Assembly (NCBI GenBank): GCA_964469155.1
Contig: CAYXXU010000011.1
Span: forward strand, 1-64,000
Origin: CAIWKO01 sp964469155
GTDB taxonomy: Bacteria; Bacteroidota; Bacteroidia; Bacteroidales; CAIWKO01
Reading direction: 5' to 3'
Length of the DNA: 64,000 nucleotides
The position numbers and the translations under genes were made by a program. Under the pieces are notes generated by a model. It saw nothing but the letters and a program-made list of their open reading frames with translations, searched no databases and was not told where the DNA came from. Below are positions 33,864-42,507 of the stretch, one piece after another (position 1 is the first letter of the stretch; each line of letters opens with the position of its first letter).

Positions 33864-34409
33864 CTACTTCAATCTATCCTTAAAAGGTTCAAAGGTCATA
33901 AAGTCGGCATGATGCACCACAAAAGCCTCGGTTGTTCTTTTTACCATATCGCCTTCACCGGCATGTGTCGCTATTATATGACATACTTCTGCAGGAACCC
34001 CGCATCGCTCTGCCAGGGAAACTCCGCTAAACGGATGACGCAGATATTTTCCGTATTTCCCCTGAACAGATTTTCCGTCTTTCATTTCGTATTCCAGTAA
34101 TTTTCCAACATCGGCCAGAATGGCTCCGGCAATTAATACATCCATATTGACAGGCAGATCCTCTTTAAAGAATTTATTCATCTGATCGCCGCAATCTTTT
34201 GCAATATGAACTACTGCACGTTTGTGTCCCATAAAAGTAACTTTCAGATCTGGTCCACAAAGCAAGGTAAATGGAATGGTGTTCAGATCGTGAATGGTTA
34301 ACACACTTTTTTCAAGGGCAACCTCCCATGTTTTTGCAGTTTTTTCCCTGAGGGATTCATCTTTAATCCACATCAATTCGGGCCATAACTCTAATACTTG
34401 TGCATTCAT
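33864..34409 (-). CDS. HD-domain-like phosphohydrolase, altered HD motif
   Basis: A 181-residue soluble protein resembling HD/HDIG phosphohydrolases. An N-terminal segment (LMWIKDESLREKTAKTWEVAL) precedes the domain. The first metal histidine is in FMGHKRAVVHIA, the later histidines in RHPFSGVSLAERCGV and IIATHAGEGD, and a distal HHADFM follows. The signature His-Asp doublet reads Ala99-Asp100 (ILADVGKLLEYE), so one of the four usual metal ligands is lost. It may be inactive, use a different metal site, or be a specialised subfamily. It sits in the minus-strand block with the hydratase and transglycosylase-like genes. Confidence 0.7.
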   Translation of the reverse strand: MNAQVLELWPELMWIKDESLREKTAKTWEVALEKSVLTIHDLNTIPFTLLCGPDLKVTFMGHKRAVVHIAKDCGDQMNKFFKEDLPVNMDVLIAGAILADVGKLLEYEMKDGKSVQGKYGKYLRHPFSGVSLAERCGVPAEVCHIIATHAGEGDMVKRTTEAFVVHHADFMTFEPFKDRLK

Positions 34410-34441
34410 TGTTTTGTTTTTTTTGGATTAATACTATTTTC

Positions 34442-35548
34442 TTAATTAAAATTTGTTGTGTAAGGAAATACATCGATCATTTCGCCTGAATAATAAAATT
34501 CGAACGCCAACGCTCCAAATGTATATCTTTTTTGGTTAATCGCAATAGAAGAACCACCTACTGATGGTTTTGATTTTGGAATGGAATATTCATAACCGAC
34601 ATTAAACAGCGTTGCCAATATCTCAGGCCTGTCTGAAATATCAAATCCCGATCTCTTCCATTGTTGCCTGACCTCTGACAAGATCACACCCGCATAAAGA
34701 TACGAATAAAAATGATTACGATAATTCACCAGCCTGTCATATCGCTCTTTGGTTATATCGGTTGTTTGGAAATCCAACAGATGTTTGTATTTTTTTCCGG
34801 GGTAAAACAGGGAGGTCGAGTCTTTGAGATATTTCTCTGCCTTCATGGCAGTCTCCTGTTTAATACCAGTAACACCCAGAGAAAAATTAGATTCGACTGA
34901 TAAAATTTTCAATGGTCGAAGCACTGATTTATATACTTCGCGCGAAGAATTAAATAAACGCATTTGTTCTCCAAGTAACACCGATACTATCAAACGAGGT
35001 TCAATATTACATAAAGCTGCTGCACTGTCAATCAAAACAGTGTCTTTTAATACTGCAAGTTTAAAATTATTCCATTCTTCAATATTCATCCATTCAAATA
35101 CATTGGCGGTATCATTAACTGTTTTGTTTTTACTGAAAAGATGTTCGTAATCCTGCATTTGTAAGTTATAGGCGCTGCTATCAATCATGTTCAGATTCAC
35201 GGCATTGATCATTCTTTCGGCAAGGGCAACATTCTGGTGTTGCATAAAGGCTTTATGGATCAACTGGGCATTTAACGGAAAATATTGATTTACAACATAC
35301 AACCTGGAATAAAAGCGTGTTATTCTTGAAACTTCATTAATGGTGGTATCAGCCTTTTGTACGCTGTATTCCTCATCCATTTGCTGAAAATAACGGTCGT
35401 TATAATCTACTGCACCGGGGTCGTTGAACAGGTGTAATTTTATTCCCACAAAAGCAAAGGTCAGAACAAAACCATTCAGCGCAAACAATAGAATTATTGA
35501 GACAGTGAGGTATCTTAATAGTTTGTTGTTTCTAAGTCTTTTAAACAT
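34442..35548 (-). CDS. Membrane-anchored lytic transglycosylase-like protein
   Basis: A 368-residue protein with one N-terminal membrane helix (residues about 10-35), placing the bulk in the periplasm. The C-terminal half has the plan of a soluble lytic transglycosylase: RLIVSVLLGEQMRLFN (possible catalytic Glu), then SNFSLGVTGIKQETAMKAEKYL (matching the GA-GLMQ---TA block) and ILATLFNVGYEYSIPKSKP (matching the AYNAG block). The match is distant and similar to DUF1402-type proteins, so peptidoglycan cleavage is an inference. It lies 18 bases after the phosphodiester glycosidase gene and is likely co-transcribed with it. Confidence 0.55.
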   Translation of the reverse strand: MFKRLRNNKLLRYLTVSIILLFALNGFVLTFAFVGIKLHLFNDPGAVDYNDRYFQQMDEEYSVQKADTTINEVSRITRFYSRLYVVNQYFPLNAQLIHKAFMQHQNVALAERMINAVNLNMIDSSAYNLQMQDYEHLFSKNKTVNDTANVFEWMNIEEWNNFKLAVLKDTVLIDSAAALCNIEPRLIVSVLLGEQMRLFNSSREVYKSVLRPLKILSVESNFSLGVTGIKQETAMKAEKYLKDSTSLFYPGKKYKHLLDFQTTDITKERYDRLVNYRNHFYSYLYAGVILSEVRQQWKRSGFDISDRPEILATLFNVGYEYSIPKSKPSVGGSSIAINQKRYTFGALAFEFYYSGEMIDVFPYTTNFN

Positions 35549-35566
35549 ATTTGCTTTCTGAATTTT

Positions 35567-36436
35567 TCATTTCTTCTTAATACCAAGAATATTGGGCATT
35601 TTTCTTAACTCAGCGTTATCGTTGTTTGGGCATGAATACGAAACATAACTCCCGAACTTTATAATTTCGCTGGTTTCGGTTTTTACATACAATGAGGCTT
35701 CCGGACCACCTTCAAGATACATTGCCGTTTGAATATCCAAGGGGTTGTTAAGCATGAATTTTATAATCTCATTTACACTGTAGGGGGAACGGGAAAATAG
35801 AAATAATACATTTCCTGAAATGTCCGTTGCCAGAACCGACATACTGCAGCTTAACACAGGTTTCTTTTTCCAGTAAATGCCTTGTCGCAGATTATCTATC
35901 ATCCTGATTGATTGGAAAAATGAATTGTAATCTTTTTTTATTGTTTTCCAGTCCTGGTTTACCATATCAACTATCTGAAAGGGGGGAACTTTTTTATCCT
36001 TAGGATTAAAAACAGCCAAAGCATTAAAACCCTCTTTGAATACCGGGTTATTAACATGTTCGAAATTTTGCAAATATCCTGTACCGCTGATATGGTCCCT
36101 GAGTGAGTACATCCCTGCATTGATGGCTCCTGTGAGGCTTTTCATTTCGCACCATTCTTTGATGGTTCGTTGAATACTGTCGTATTGTGTGGCAACAACA
36201 AGACTAAATGTAAAAAAATCAGGGTTGATCTTCAGCAAACTTACTTTTGAATCAGAATATTTCGAAACATGTGGCCCATTGATTTCGGCATAATCCAAAC
36301 CCTCCGACAATTGTCTCCATTCCACTGGATTTAATTCATCACCTTTTACCGAACTCTTACCGGAAAAAAACAATAGAAATACACTGAAAACTATCAGACC
36401 TTTCCTGATTAGGCGGGTATTAAGAAGTTGAACCAT
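35567..36436 (-). CDS. Phosphodiester glycosidase family protein (NAGPA/DUF2233)
   Basis: A 289-residue exported protein with an N-terminal hydrophobic signal (LIVFSVFLLFFSG). The NAGPA domain is recognised by GAINAGMYSLRD, ALAVFNPKD, CSMSVLATDISGNVLFLFSRSPY, AMYLEGGPEASLYV and the closing PNILGI. The family includes the mammalian enzyme that uncovers mannose 6-phosphate, and bacterial members are thought to act on cell-wall or exopolysaccharide phosphodiesters. The ATG at 36436 is used, since the longer frame begins at a TTG. It is followed closely by the transglycosylase-like gene, which fits an envelope role. Confidence 0.82.
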   Translation of the reverse strand: MVQLLNTRLIRKGLIVFSVFLLFFSGKSSVKGDELNPVEWRQLSEGLDYAEINGPHVSKYSDSKVSLLKINPDFFTFSLVVATQYDSIQRTIKEWCEMKSLTGAINAGMYSLRDHISGTGYLQNFEHVNNPVFKEGFNALAVFNPKDKKVPPFQIVDMVNQDWKTIKKDYNSFFQSIRMIDNLRQGIYWKKKPVLSCSMSVLATDISGNVLFLFSRSPYSVNEIIKFMLNNPLDIQTAMYLEGGPEASLYVKTETSEIIKFGSYVSYSCPNNDNAELRKMPNILGIKKK

Positions 36437-36458
36437 TATTGAATTACTATCATAAAGC

Positions 36459-36508
36459 AAAACAGATTGAAGTTGGTTCAATTAAATTAAACTACAACAA
36501 TCTGTTTT
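36459..36508 (-). terminator. Possible terminator after the dehydrogenase gene
   Basis: AAAACAGATTG (36459-36469) and CAATCTGTTTT (36498-36508) form a perfect 11-bp stem with a 28-base loop. The U-run on the minus strand is weak, so it may be only an attenuating hairpin in front of the glycosidase gene. Confidence 0.4.
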
Positions 36509-36534
36509 GATAATTTTACAGACAAGCGTTCTGG

Positions 36535-37731
36535 TTACAAATTTGCAATTATCGCGTCTGCCATAACTTTCGAAGAAGCAGCTCCCTGATATACAACATC
36601 GGGTGTTCCCTTCATCTTCATCATATCATAGGCTCTTACTTTTCCTTCGGCAACAACTTTTGATACAGCTTTTTTGATACGGGTAGCTTTTTCAGTTTCT
36701 CCAATATGTTCAAGCATCATAACCGCTGAAAGTATCATTGCAATTGGATTAACAATCGACACAGGGTAATCCGCATATTTAGGTGCTGAGCCGTGGGTGG
36801 GTTCGAAAACGGCCACTTCAGGACCAATGTTTGCACTGCAGGCAAACCCTAAACCGCCAACCAATCCGGCAAAACCATCGGAAACTATATCCCCGAACAT
36901 GTTGCCGGCAACAATCACGTTGTAGTTTTCAGGATTCTTTGTGAGCCACATCATCATGGCATCAATGTTCACGTCTTCAACCCAGATTTCAGGATATTCG
37001 TTTTTCGACATTTCCTGGGCTATTTTCAGCATCATTCCAGAAGTTTCCCTGATTACATTGGGTTTTTCACATACGGTCAATTTTTTATATCCATGGCTCT
37101 TTGCATATTCAAAAGCAGCCTTTACAATACGTGTGGTATATTTTTTTGTAAAGATTCGTGTCGAAACGGCCAGTTCAGGACGTGGACACCAGGCGAAGTT
37201 ATCACGGAATTTCGGATGGGTCATAAGAGCATCATATACCTGATCGCCGGGATTGGTCCATTCAACCCCACCATACAATCCTTCCGTATTCTGACGGAAA
37301 ATCATTACATCTACAACCGGTTCTTCAACCGAATTGCTGGTTCCTCTGCGAATAAAATTCAAGGGGTTCGACGGAAAGGTTTTACAGGGACGCATACAGA
37401 TATCCAGGTCGAAATGCTGACGCATAGCAACTATGGGACTGTAATATTGAATTCCCTTTCCCTGCAGTTCAGGGGCCAGTTCGGCAGCCGCTTTATCTTT
37501 GGGTTTTGATGTTATTGCCCCAAACAAACCAATTTTATGTTCTTCAAGCAGTTTAATGGTCCGGTCGGGAAGCGGATTTCCTTCTTTGCACCAAAATTCC
37601 CAGCCAATATCTCCGTTAACATAATCAGCTTCAAATCCGACTGCATCTAACACACGGATACATTCTTTCAAAACAGGTTTTCCAATACCATCACCGGGCA
37701 TTGCTACAATAGTTCTTTTAGCCATAAGCAT
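36535..37731 (-). CDS. Isocitrate/isopropylmalate dehydrogenase family protein
   Basis: A decarboxylating beta-hydroxyacid dehydrogenase of 398 residues, longer than a typical LeuB (about 355). Features are MPGDGIGKPVL at the start, the substrate-site RQNTEGLYGGVEW, KPNVIRETSGMM, VDVNIDAMMM-like catalytic acids, NMFGDIVSDGFAGLVGGLG, and EPTHGSAPKYA near the nucleotide site. The subgroup could be NAD(P)-isocitrate, homoisocitrate or isopropylmalate dehydrogenase. A fused aconitase-type enzyme lies downstream on the same strand, so the two could catalyse successive steps. A second ATG six bases in (37725) is equally good. Confidence 0.85.
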   Translation of the reverse strand: MLMAKRTIVAMPGDGIGKPVLKECIRVLDAVGFEADYVNGDIGWEFWCKEGNPLPDRTIKLLEEHKIGLFGAITSKPKDKAAAELAPELQGKGIQYYSPIVAMRQHFDLDICMRPCKTFPSNPLNFIRRGTSNSVEEPVVDVMIFRQNTEGLYGGVEWTNPGDQVYDALMTHPKFRDNFAWCPRPELAVSTRIFTKKYTTRIVKAAFEYAKSHGYKKLTVCEKPNVIRETSGMMLKIAQEMSKNEYPEIWVEDVNIDAMMMWLTKNPENYNVIVAGNMFGDIVSDGFAGLVGGLGFACSANIGPEVAVFEPTHGSAPKYADYPVSIVNPIAMILSAVMMLEHIGETEKATRIKKAVSKVVAEGKVRAYDMMKMKGTPDVVYQGAASSKVMADAIIANL

Positions 37732-37766
37732 TTGTTTTTTTTAAGTTTACAATATTTTGAACGACG

Positions 37767-37774
37767 CAAAATTA
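37767..37774 (-). promoter_or_regulatory. Promoter -7 element of dehydrogenase gene
   Basis: Minus-strand TAATTTTG, an exact match to TAnnTTTG, about 36 bases before the ATG. Confidence 0.45.
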
Positions 37775-37908
37775 ATCAAAAATCTTATTCTTATGAAATA
37801 AGCCGAAACTTTTTCTGTTTACTGTAAGTATTTATAATATAGCAAATTGAAAACTGCTTTCAGAATGAAATAAAAAGGGGGATTGTCCGTTAAAAATATA
37901 AGGAACGA

Positions 37909-38706
37909 TTATTTTTTCCCGGACAGGTATTTTTCAATTTCTTTTTTGGCTTCCTGAAAATCTTTTTCGAGTTTTGTCAGCAATGCGGCACACTCATTAA
38001 CCTTTTTATTATCCTTGGTTTTGCCAATGATCTCAATATGGTAGGCAGTAATTTTCAGTTTCTCTGCATACACATTGGCAGCAAGGCCCTTAATCGAGTG
38101 AGCAAAATTTTCAATCTCCGGAAAATATTTATTTGCAACGGCTACTTTCAGTTTGATGATCAACTCCGGAATATCTTTTTTAAAAAAGTCTAGGATAGTT
38201 TTCATCATCAACGTATCGGAATTGGTAAGGTCTTTAAAGGCGCTTATATTAAAAACCACCGTAGAGGTCTCAAGTGTTTTGTTCACTGAATATAGGTAGG
38301 TAACCTTTTTCGAAATGTGTTTTTCCAGTATCTTATAAAAATCTTCTTTCGAGAAGGTATTAATTATGTAATCATCAGGGGCAAGATTTTCCAGTCCGGG
38401 TCTTTCTCCGGTCGATATACTCTTAACCATGCCTATTATAGGGATATGCATGTTGGTCTGCTCGTTTTTACGGATAATCCTGATGGCATCAACAAATTTT
38501 GAGTCCGGCATTTCGACATTCAACAGTATAATATCAGGTTTCTCTGTCAGATGTTTCTCAACGGCATCAATACTTTTGTGAGTAACGATCACCTCAATAC
38601 CCAATGAGGTTAAGAGTTCATAAATATTGATTAGATTCAGCCGATCGTTTTCCGCGACAAGAACTTTCAGGCCTGTTAAATCTATATTTTCGAATTCCGA
38701 AAGCAT
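37909..38706 (-). CDS. Degenerate receiver domain fused to HPt domain
   Basis: A 265-residue signalling protein. Residues about 12-125 fold like a response-regulator receiver (LKVLVAENDRLNL ... IILLNVEMPDS). The phosphorylated Asp is replaced by Asn63, and the conserved Lys-Pro turn reads Asn116-Thr-Phe (DDYIINTF), so this receiver should not accept phosphate. Residues about 150-265 form an HPt domain with an apparently intact phospho-histidine at 203 (FAHSIKGLAANV). It may relay phosphate between a hybrid kinase and a regulator using only its HPt. No partner gene is adjacent. It has its own promoter. Confidence 0.8.
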   Translation of the reverse strand: MLSEFENIDLTGLKVLVAENDRLNLINIYELLTSLGIEVIVTHKSIDAVEKHLTEKPDIILLNVEMPDSKFVDAIRIIRKNEQTNMHIPIIGMVKSISTGERPGLENLAPDDYIINTFSKEDFYKILEKHISKKVTYLYSVNKTLETSTVVFNISAFKDLTNSDTLMMKTILDFFKKDIPELIIKLKVAVANKYFPEIENFAHSIKGLAANVYAEKLKITAYHIEIIGKTKDNKKVNECAALLTKLEKDFQEAKKEIEKYLSGKK

Positions 38707-38736
38707 AATTTCTCGCTTTAATTAAAATTGTAACAT

Positions 38737-38744
38737 CAAAAATA
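38737..38744 (-). promoter_or_regulatory. Promoter -7 element of receiver-HPt gene
   Basis: Minus-strand TATTTTTG, an exact consensus match, 30 bases before the ATG at 38706. Confidence 0.45.
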
Positions 38745-38830
38745 CTAATTTTACTCTTCAAAACTACCACTTGTTAACAATTTTTTTATAAAAATCAGGT
38801 TAATACAAATTAATTTAACAATATCAGCAA

Positions 38831-39625
38831 ATGAAAATCCAATCCTTACTCAACTATTTTTTTGTGGCCATTATACCGGCATTGTTCCTTTCTGCCTGCG
38901 GCAACAAAGCGAATGAAAAAGGCGAATTCGTTCTAAAACCCAATGAGCAATCGAGGGAGGTGCATATTAAATACCAGGACGATGGCAGTGTTGATTATAT
39001 TCAGGAATATGCAGGAGGCAACCCACTGGGTGTTTTTGTGAACTTCAAGAAAGGGAACATAAAGGACATTTCAAATATAAAAGACGGTAAGAGCAATGGT
39101 TGCGGAGTGGTATTTCACAGCAATGGCATGCTGAACAATTTCGGACAGTATGTGAACGGTGAGAAAAGCGGTTGGTTCTATGTATTCGACAAACAAGGCA
39201 ACCTGAGCGGGAAAAGAGAATATGTTTCTGTGAACGGGCAGGAATACCTGAACCAGTGGATTGATTACAAGTCCGACGGTAGTATTGAAAAGCTTACCAG
39301 CAATTACATCAGAGTAATCCCGGTGAAAGATACCATACTGGAGGACGAAGAATACCATTTGAACATCAGTCTCGAAGCGGCATATTTTAAGCAGTATATG
39401 ATCATGGCGGTTGGGCCGTTCGACGAAAAATTCAACCTGCCTGCCGGTGCCAAATGCGACACCATTAAGTCAGCCAATTTTGTGGCAACTTACAAGACAA
39501 AGACCTATAAAAAAGGAAATAACGTTGTGCGTGGTATGGTGCTCGATCTGCAGCCCGATGCAAAAGACCCCAAAAAGGTTAACATCCGAAAGATATTTTT
39601 CTCACACGAATTCAGGGTGAAATAA
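38831..39625 (+). CDS. Lipoprotein with MORN-type repeats
   Basis: A 264-residue lipoprotein. The signal peptide MKIQSLLNYFFVAIIPALF ends in lipobox LSAC, with the lipidated Cys at about residue 22. Residues about 45-150 contain MORN/YwqK-like repeats (YQDDGSVDYIQEYAGGNPLG, FHSNGMLNNFGQYVNGEKSGWFYVFDKQGNL). The C-terminal part is beta-rich (YHLNISLEAAYFKQYMIMAV) with no recognised domain. Expected in the periplasm or outer membrane. The repeat type is shared with the large protein at 44945. Single-gene unit; function unknown. Confidence 0.7.
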   Translation: MKIQSLLNYFFVAIIPALFLSACGNKANEKGEFVLKPNEQSREVHIKYQDDGSVDYIQEYAGGNPLGVFVNFKKGNIKDISNIKDGKSNGCGVVFHSNGMLNNFGQYVNGEKSGWFYVFDKQGNLSGKREYVSVNGQEYLNQWIDYKSDGSIEKLTSNYIRVIPVKDTILEDEEYHLNISLEAAYFKQYMIMAVGPFDEKFNLPAGAKCDTIKSANFVATYKTKTYKKGNNVVRGMVLDLQPDAKDPKKVNIRKIFFSHEFRVK

Positions 39626-39821
39626 AACTGTCAAGTCCAAATTCAAAGCTCCAAATTCCATAAGGTCGTCTCGCTTTACCCATGGCTTATGGCTCTTGCC
39701 ATAGGGCTTGAGACTTGGGACTTGGACATTTGTAGTTTCCTCAATAAATCCCTCCCATCAATTATATCATTACATAATTGTATCATTGTTTTATTCAAAA
39801 AATCTCAATTCTGAATTCGTA

Positions 39822-40415
39822 TCATCCTTCCAATCCTTCCTCCATCAATTTATCACCTTCTATCACCCCACCCGAAATAATGAATTTAATAGCGTCGGTC
39901 GACGAAATATTCAGCGGAGTAACGTTTTCGGAAGGAACCACAAACATATAACCGGTAAACGTAAACGAGAAGGGGAGGTAAACCCCAATCTTTTTGCCGG
40001 GAATCCCTATCATCGAAAGTTCCTTGCAGGTAACGAAACCCATTTGTTCTATGCCAGACTCCTTATTCATCATCACCAGTACCGGTTCGTTAAATTTTTT
40101 CTTTTTCCCGACAAAAGCGCCCAACAGATCTTTAATAGAGTTAATAACGGTTTTCAGCAGATGCGCTTTGTTGAGAAGTTTATTGAAATAAGCGATAACA
40201 GGGCGGCCAATAAAGGTCGAAGCGAGAATGCCTGTGAGTGTCACAACCGCCAAAACTATCAATATACCCAACCCCGGGATATGAATAGGCACAAGATCAT
40301 CTACAAACTTTAAAATAACATAAAGAATATAAATGGTAATGCTGATGGGCGCCAGAATAATGATTCCCTGGACAAAATAGTTTAACAGTTTGCCGAAAAA
40401 AGTTCTTGCTTTCAT
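39822..40415 (-). CDS. DUF502 membrane protein
   Basis: A 197-residue integral membrane protein of the DUF502 family, with unknown function. Two N-terminal helices are at about residues 8-35 (NYFVQGIIILAPISITIYILYVIL) and 52-75 (LGILIVLAVVTLTGILAST), then a conserved soluble part (INSIKDLLGAFVGKKKKFNEPVLVMM, MGFVTCKEL, PFSFTFTGYMFVVPSENVTPLNISSTDAIKFIISGGV). The start is ATG 40415 or 40421. A much longer frame running to 40775 overlaps the divergent MuiA-like gene and lacks family sequence, so it is rejected. Confidence 0.82.
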   Translation of the reverse strand: MKARTFFGKLLNYFVQGIIILAPISITIYILYVILKFVDDLVPIHIPGLGILIVLAVVTLTGILASTFIGRPVIAYFNKLLNKAHLLKTVINSIKDLLGAFVGKKKKFNEPVLVMMNKESGIEQMGFVTCKELSMIGIPGKKIGVYLPFSFTFTGYMFVVPSENVTPLNISSTDAIKFIISGGVIEGDKLMEEGLEG

Positions 40416-40533
40416 AATCATGTTTTTCACAAAAATAACATTTGCCGGTGTGGTATCCGAATATATTTTCATAGTTTTATGGAAATTAACCAAAATGCTA
40501 TCTAATAGCCCTAACATTAAATTTTGAGAGATC

Positions 40534-42144
40534 ATGAAAAAGACATTCTTCTCGCTGCTTATTTGCAGCATTCTGTTTTCGGCAAACGCACAGGAACAAA
40601 CCAAAACCATTAAATCAAAAATTAAAGAAGTCACGGTATTCTTCAACGGAGCGCAGATCACCCAGACGGGCGACATCAGCATTCCTGCCGGACAAAGCAC
40701 CATAGTGTTCGATAATCTTACCCAGTATATCAACGCACAAAGTATACAGGTGAAAGGCGAGGGTGATTTCAACATTCTTTCGGTGGTTCATCAGATCAAT
40801 TACCTGAAAAGCCAGGAAAAATCGCCCGAAGTGATACGGATGGAAGACTCTGTTCAGAACCTGTCGAAAAAGCTCAGCTACCAACAAACTATTCTGAGCG
40901 TTTATGTGCAGGAAGAAACCATGCTGCTTGCCAATAAATCTATTGGAGGCGAACAGAGCGGCGTGAAGATCACCGAACTGAAGGAGGCCACCGAATATTT
41001 CAGGACACGGCTGCTCGATATCAAAACCAACCAGATGAACATTCAGGATAAGATAACCGCCTTGCAGAAACGCATCACAACCCTCAACAACCAGTTGGCC
41101 ACACTCAATACAAAGGTTACGGAACCTACCAGCGAAATTTTGGTTTCGGTGAGCGCCGAGGCACAGGTGAGCGCCAAAATGTCGGTAAGTTATTATGTAA
41201 GCAATGCAGGCTGGTCGCCAACCTACGATCTGAGGGCCATCAATGTCAGCAGCCCGGTAGAACTGAATTTTCGAGCCAATGTGCATCAGAATTCCGGCGC
41301 TGACTGGAGCCAGGTGAAGCTGACCCTTTCGACAGGTAATCCTATGCAGAATGGAGTAAAGCCAACACTTAATCCATGGTATCTTTCCATTATTACACCT
41401 TATCGTGTACAAGCGAGGTATGATGCTGTTCCTATGGCTGGTGTTGTTTCAAATGCAGAATATGGAGCTGAAGAAAAAACAAAAGCAGATAAAGTGTCCA
41501 AAACCATAGCGGATTACACCATTGTGAATGAAACCCAGACCAACATAGAATATGAGATCAGCATCCCCTATTCTATTCCTGCGGATGGGAAAAACTATAT
41601 GGTGGAAATTCAGAAGAATACCCTGCAAGCCTCTTACGAATATTATTGCGCACCTAAGCTGAATAATGATGTGTTTTTAATTGCCCGGGTAAGCGGATGG
41701 GACAAATACAATATCATTTCGGGCGAAATGAACCTGTTCTTCGAAGGCACTTACGTGGGCAAATCGTACATCGACACCCGCATAACCACCGACACCCTCG
41801 ATCTGTCGCTGGGTGTCGATAAGAACATTTCCGTGAAACGCGAAAAACTGGTCGATTTCTCAAGTGTGAAGATACTCGGATTGAACAAAAAAGAAACTTT
41901 TGCATACAGCATCAGCGTCAGAAATAAAAAGAAACAAGCCATAGATATACTGATCGAAGACCAGTTGCCCATTTCATCCGATAAGGATATCGAAGTGGAA
42001 GCCATAGACATTTCCAATGCCAATTTCGATAAAGATTATGGTAAATGCTCGTGGAGATTCCAGTTGAAAGCTGCAGAATCGAAAACGCTGAAATTGTCCT
42101 ATTCGGTGAAATATCCGAAGGACAAACAAATCAACCTTTATTAG
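40534..42144 (+). CDS. Mucoidy inhibitor MuiA family / DUF4139 protein
   Basis: A 536-residue exported protein with signal peptide MKKTFFSLLICSILFSANA. The N-terminal DUF4140-type domain (IKEVTVFFNGAQITQTGDISIPAGQSTIVFDNL) is followed by a coiled coil (residues about 95-195, IQDKITALQKRITTLNNQLATLNTKV). A C-terminal DUF4139 beta-rich domain starts near VSYYVSNAGWSPTYDLRA. The family is named after a plant-pathogen gene that suppresses mucoidy, but its molecular role is not known. It is divergent from the DUF502 gene, with about 120 bases between starts. Confidence 0.85.
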   Translation: MKKTFFSLLICSILFSANAQEQTKTIKSKIKEVTVFFNGAQITQTGDISIPAGQSTIVFDNLTQYINAQSIQVKGEGDFNILSVVHQINYLKSQEKSPEVIRMEDSVQNLSKKLSYQQTILSVYVQEETMLLANKSIGGEQSGVKITELKEATEYFRTRLLDIKTNQMNIQDKITALQKRITTLNNQLATLNTKVTEPTSEILVSVSAEAQVSAKMSVSYYVSNAGWSPTYDLRAINVSSPVELNFRANVHQNSGADWSQVKLTLSTGNPMQNGVKPTLNPWYLSIITPYRVQARYDAVPMAGVVSNAEYGAEEKTKADKVSKTIADYTIVNETQTNIEYEISIPYSIPADGKNYMVEIQKNTLQASYEYYCAPKLNNDVFLIARVSGWDKYNIISGEMNLFFEGTYVGKSYIDTRITTDTLDLSLGVDKNISVKREKLVDFSSVKILGLNKKETFAYSISVRNKKKQAIDILIEDQLPISSDKDIEVEAIDISNANFDKDYGKCSWRFQLKAAESKTLKLSYSVKYPKDKQINLY

Positions 42145-42507
42145 AGTGGTTTGTCGAAAAGAGATCTTTTATTAAAAAGCATCAAAATACAATTAACCCA
42201 AAATCGTCAATAGACGATTTTCTGCTACGCAGCGACAAAGTGTTTGTAAGATTTTCAACACACAAGCCTTGTAAGAAAATCTAACAAACACTAAATCGGG
42301 ATTAACCCAGATACAACTCACTGGCTTACGCACTTGCCATTAGTTCATTCCATTCCTATGACAAATCTGGGATTAACAAAAAACAAATAAGCACCAATTA
42401 TAGAAAATCAAATAACCAAACAGTGGCCACCACGTTTGGAATTTAGTGAATTGAATTTTTTGAATTTATTTGTTATTTGTCTTTTGTTATTTGAAATTTA
42501 TTTAAAG
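42145..42507. other. Gene-free stretch with hairpins
   Basis: Three structured parts. AAAATCGTC-AATA-GACGATTTT is at 42200-42221. A long inverted repeat has 17-base arms with one mismatch at 42240-42256 and 42275-42291 (arm GTGTTTGTAAGATTTTC). The dispersed element is at 42304-42374. The rest (42380-42507) is low-complexity TTTGTTATTTG-like sequence. No gene is seen. The first hairpin could end the MuiA-like transcript. Confidence 0.6.
42304..42374. repeat. Dispersed ~70-bp intergenic element, copy 2
   Basis: Same block order as the element at 22372-22441: CCAGAT, CTCAC, ACG, CATTAGTTCATTCCATTCCTA, GGATT. Here the outer ends form an inverted repeat (TTAACCCAGAT and ATCTGGGATTAA). Confidence 0.45.

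Noticed and set aside
40416..40775. N-terminal extension of the DUF502 protein
   Set aside because: It would overlap the start of the divergent MuiA-like gene and carries no family sequence; DUF502 proteins are about 200 residues.
40615..41412. 265-codon antisense frame in the MuiA-like gene
   Set aside because: The plus strand carries the signal peptide and family domains; the antisense peptide is unlike a real protein.
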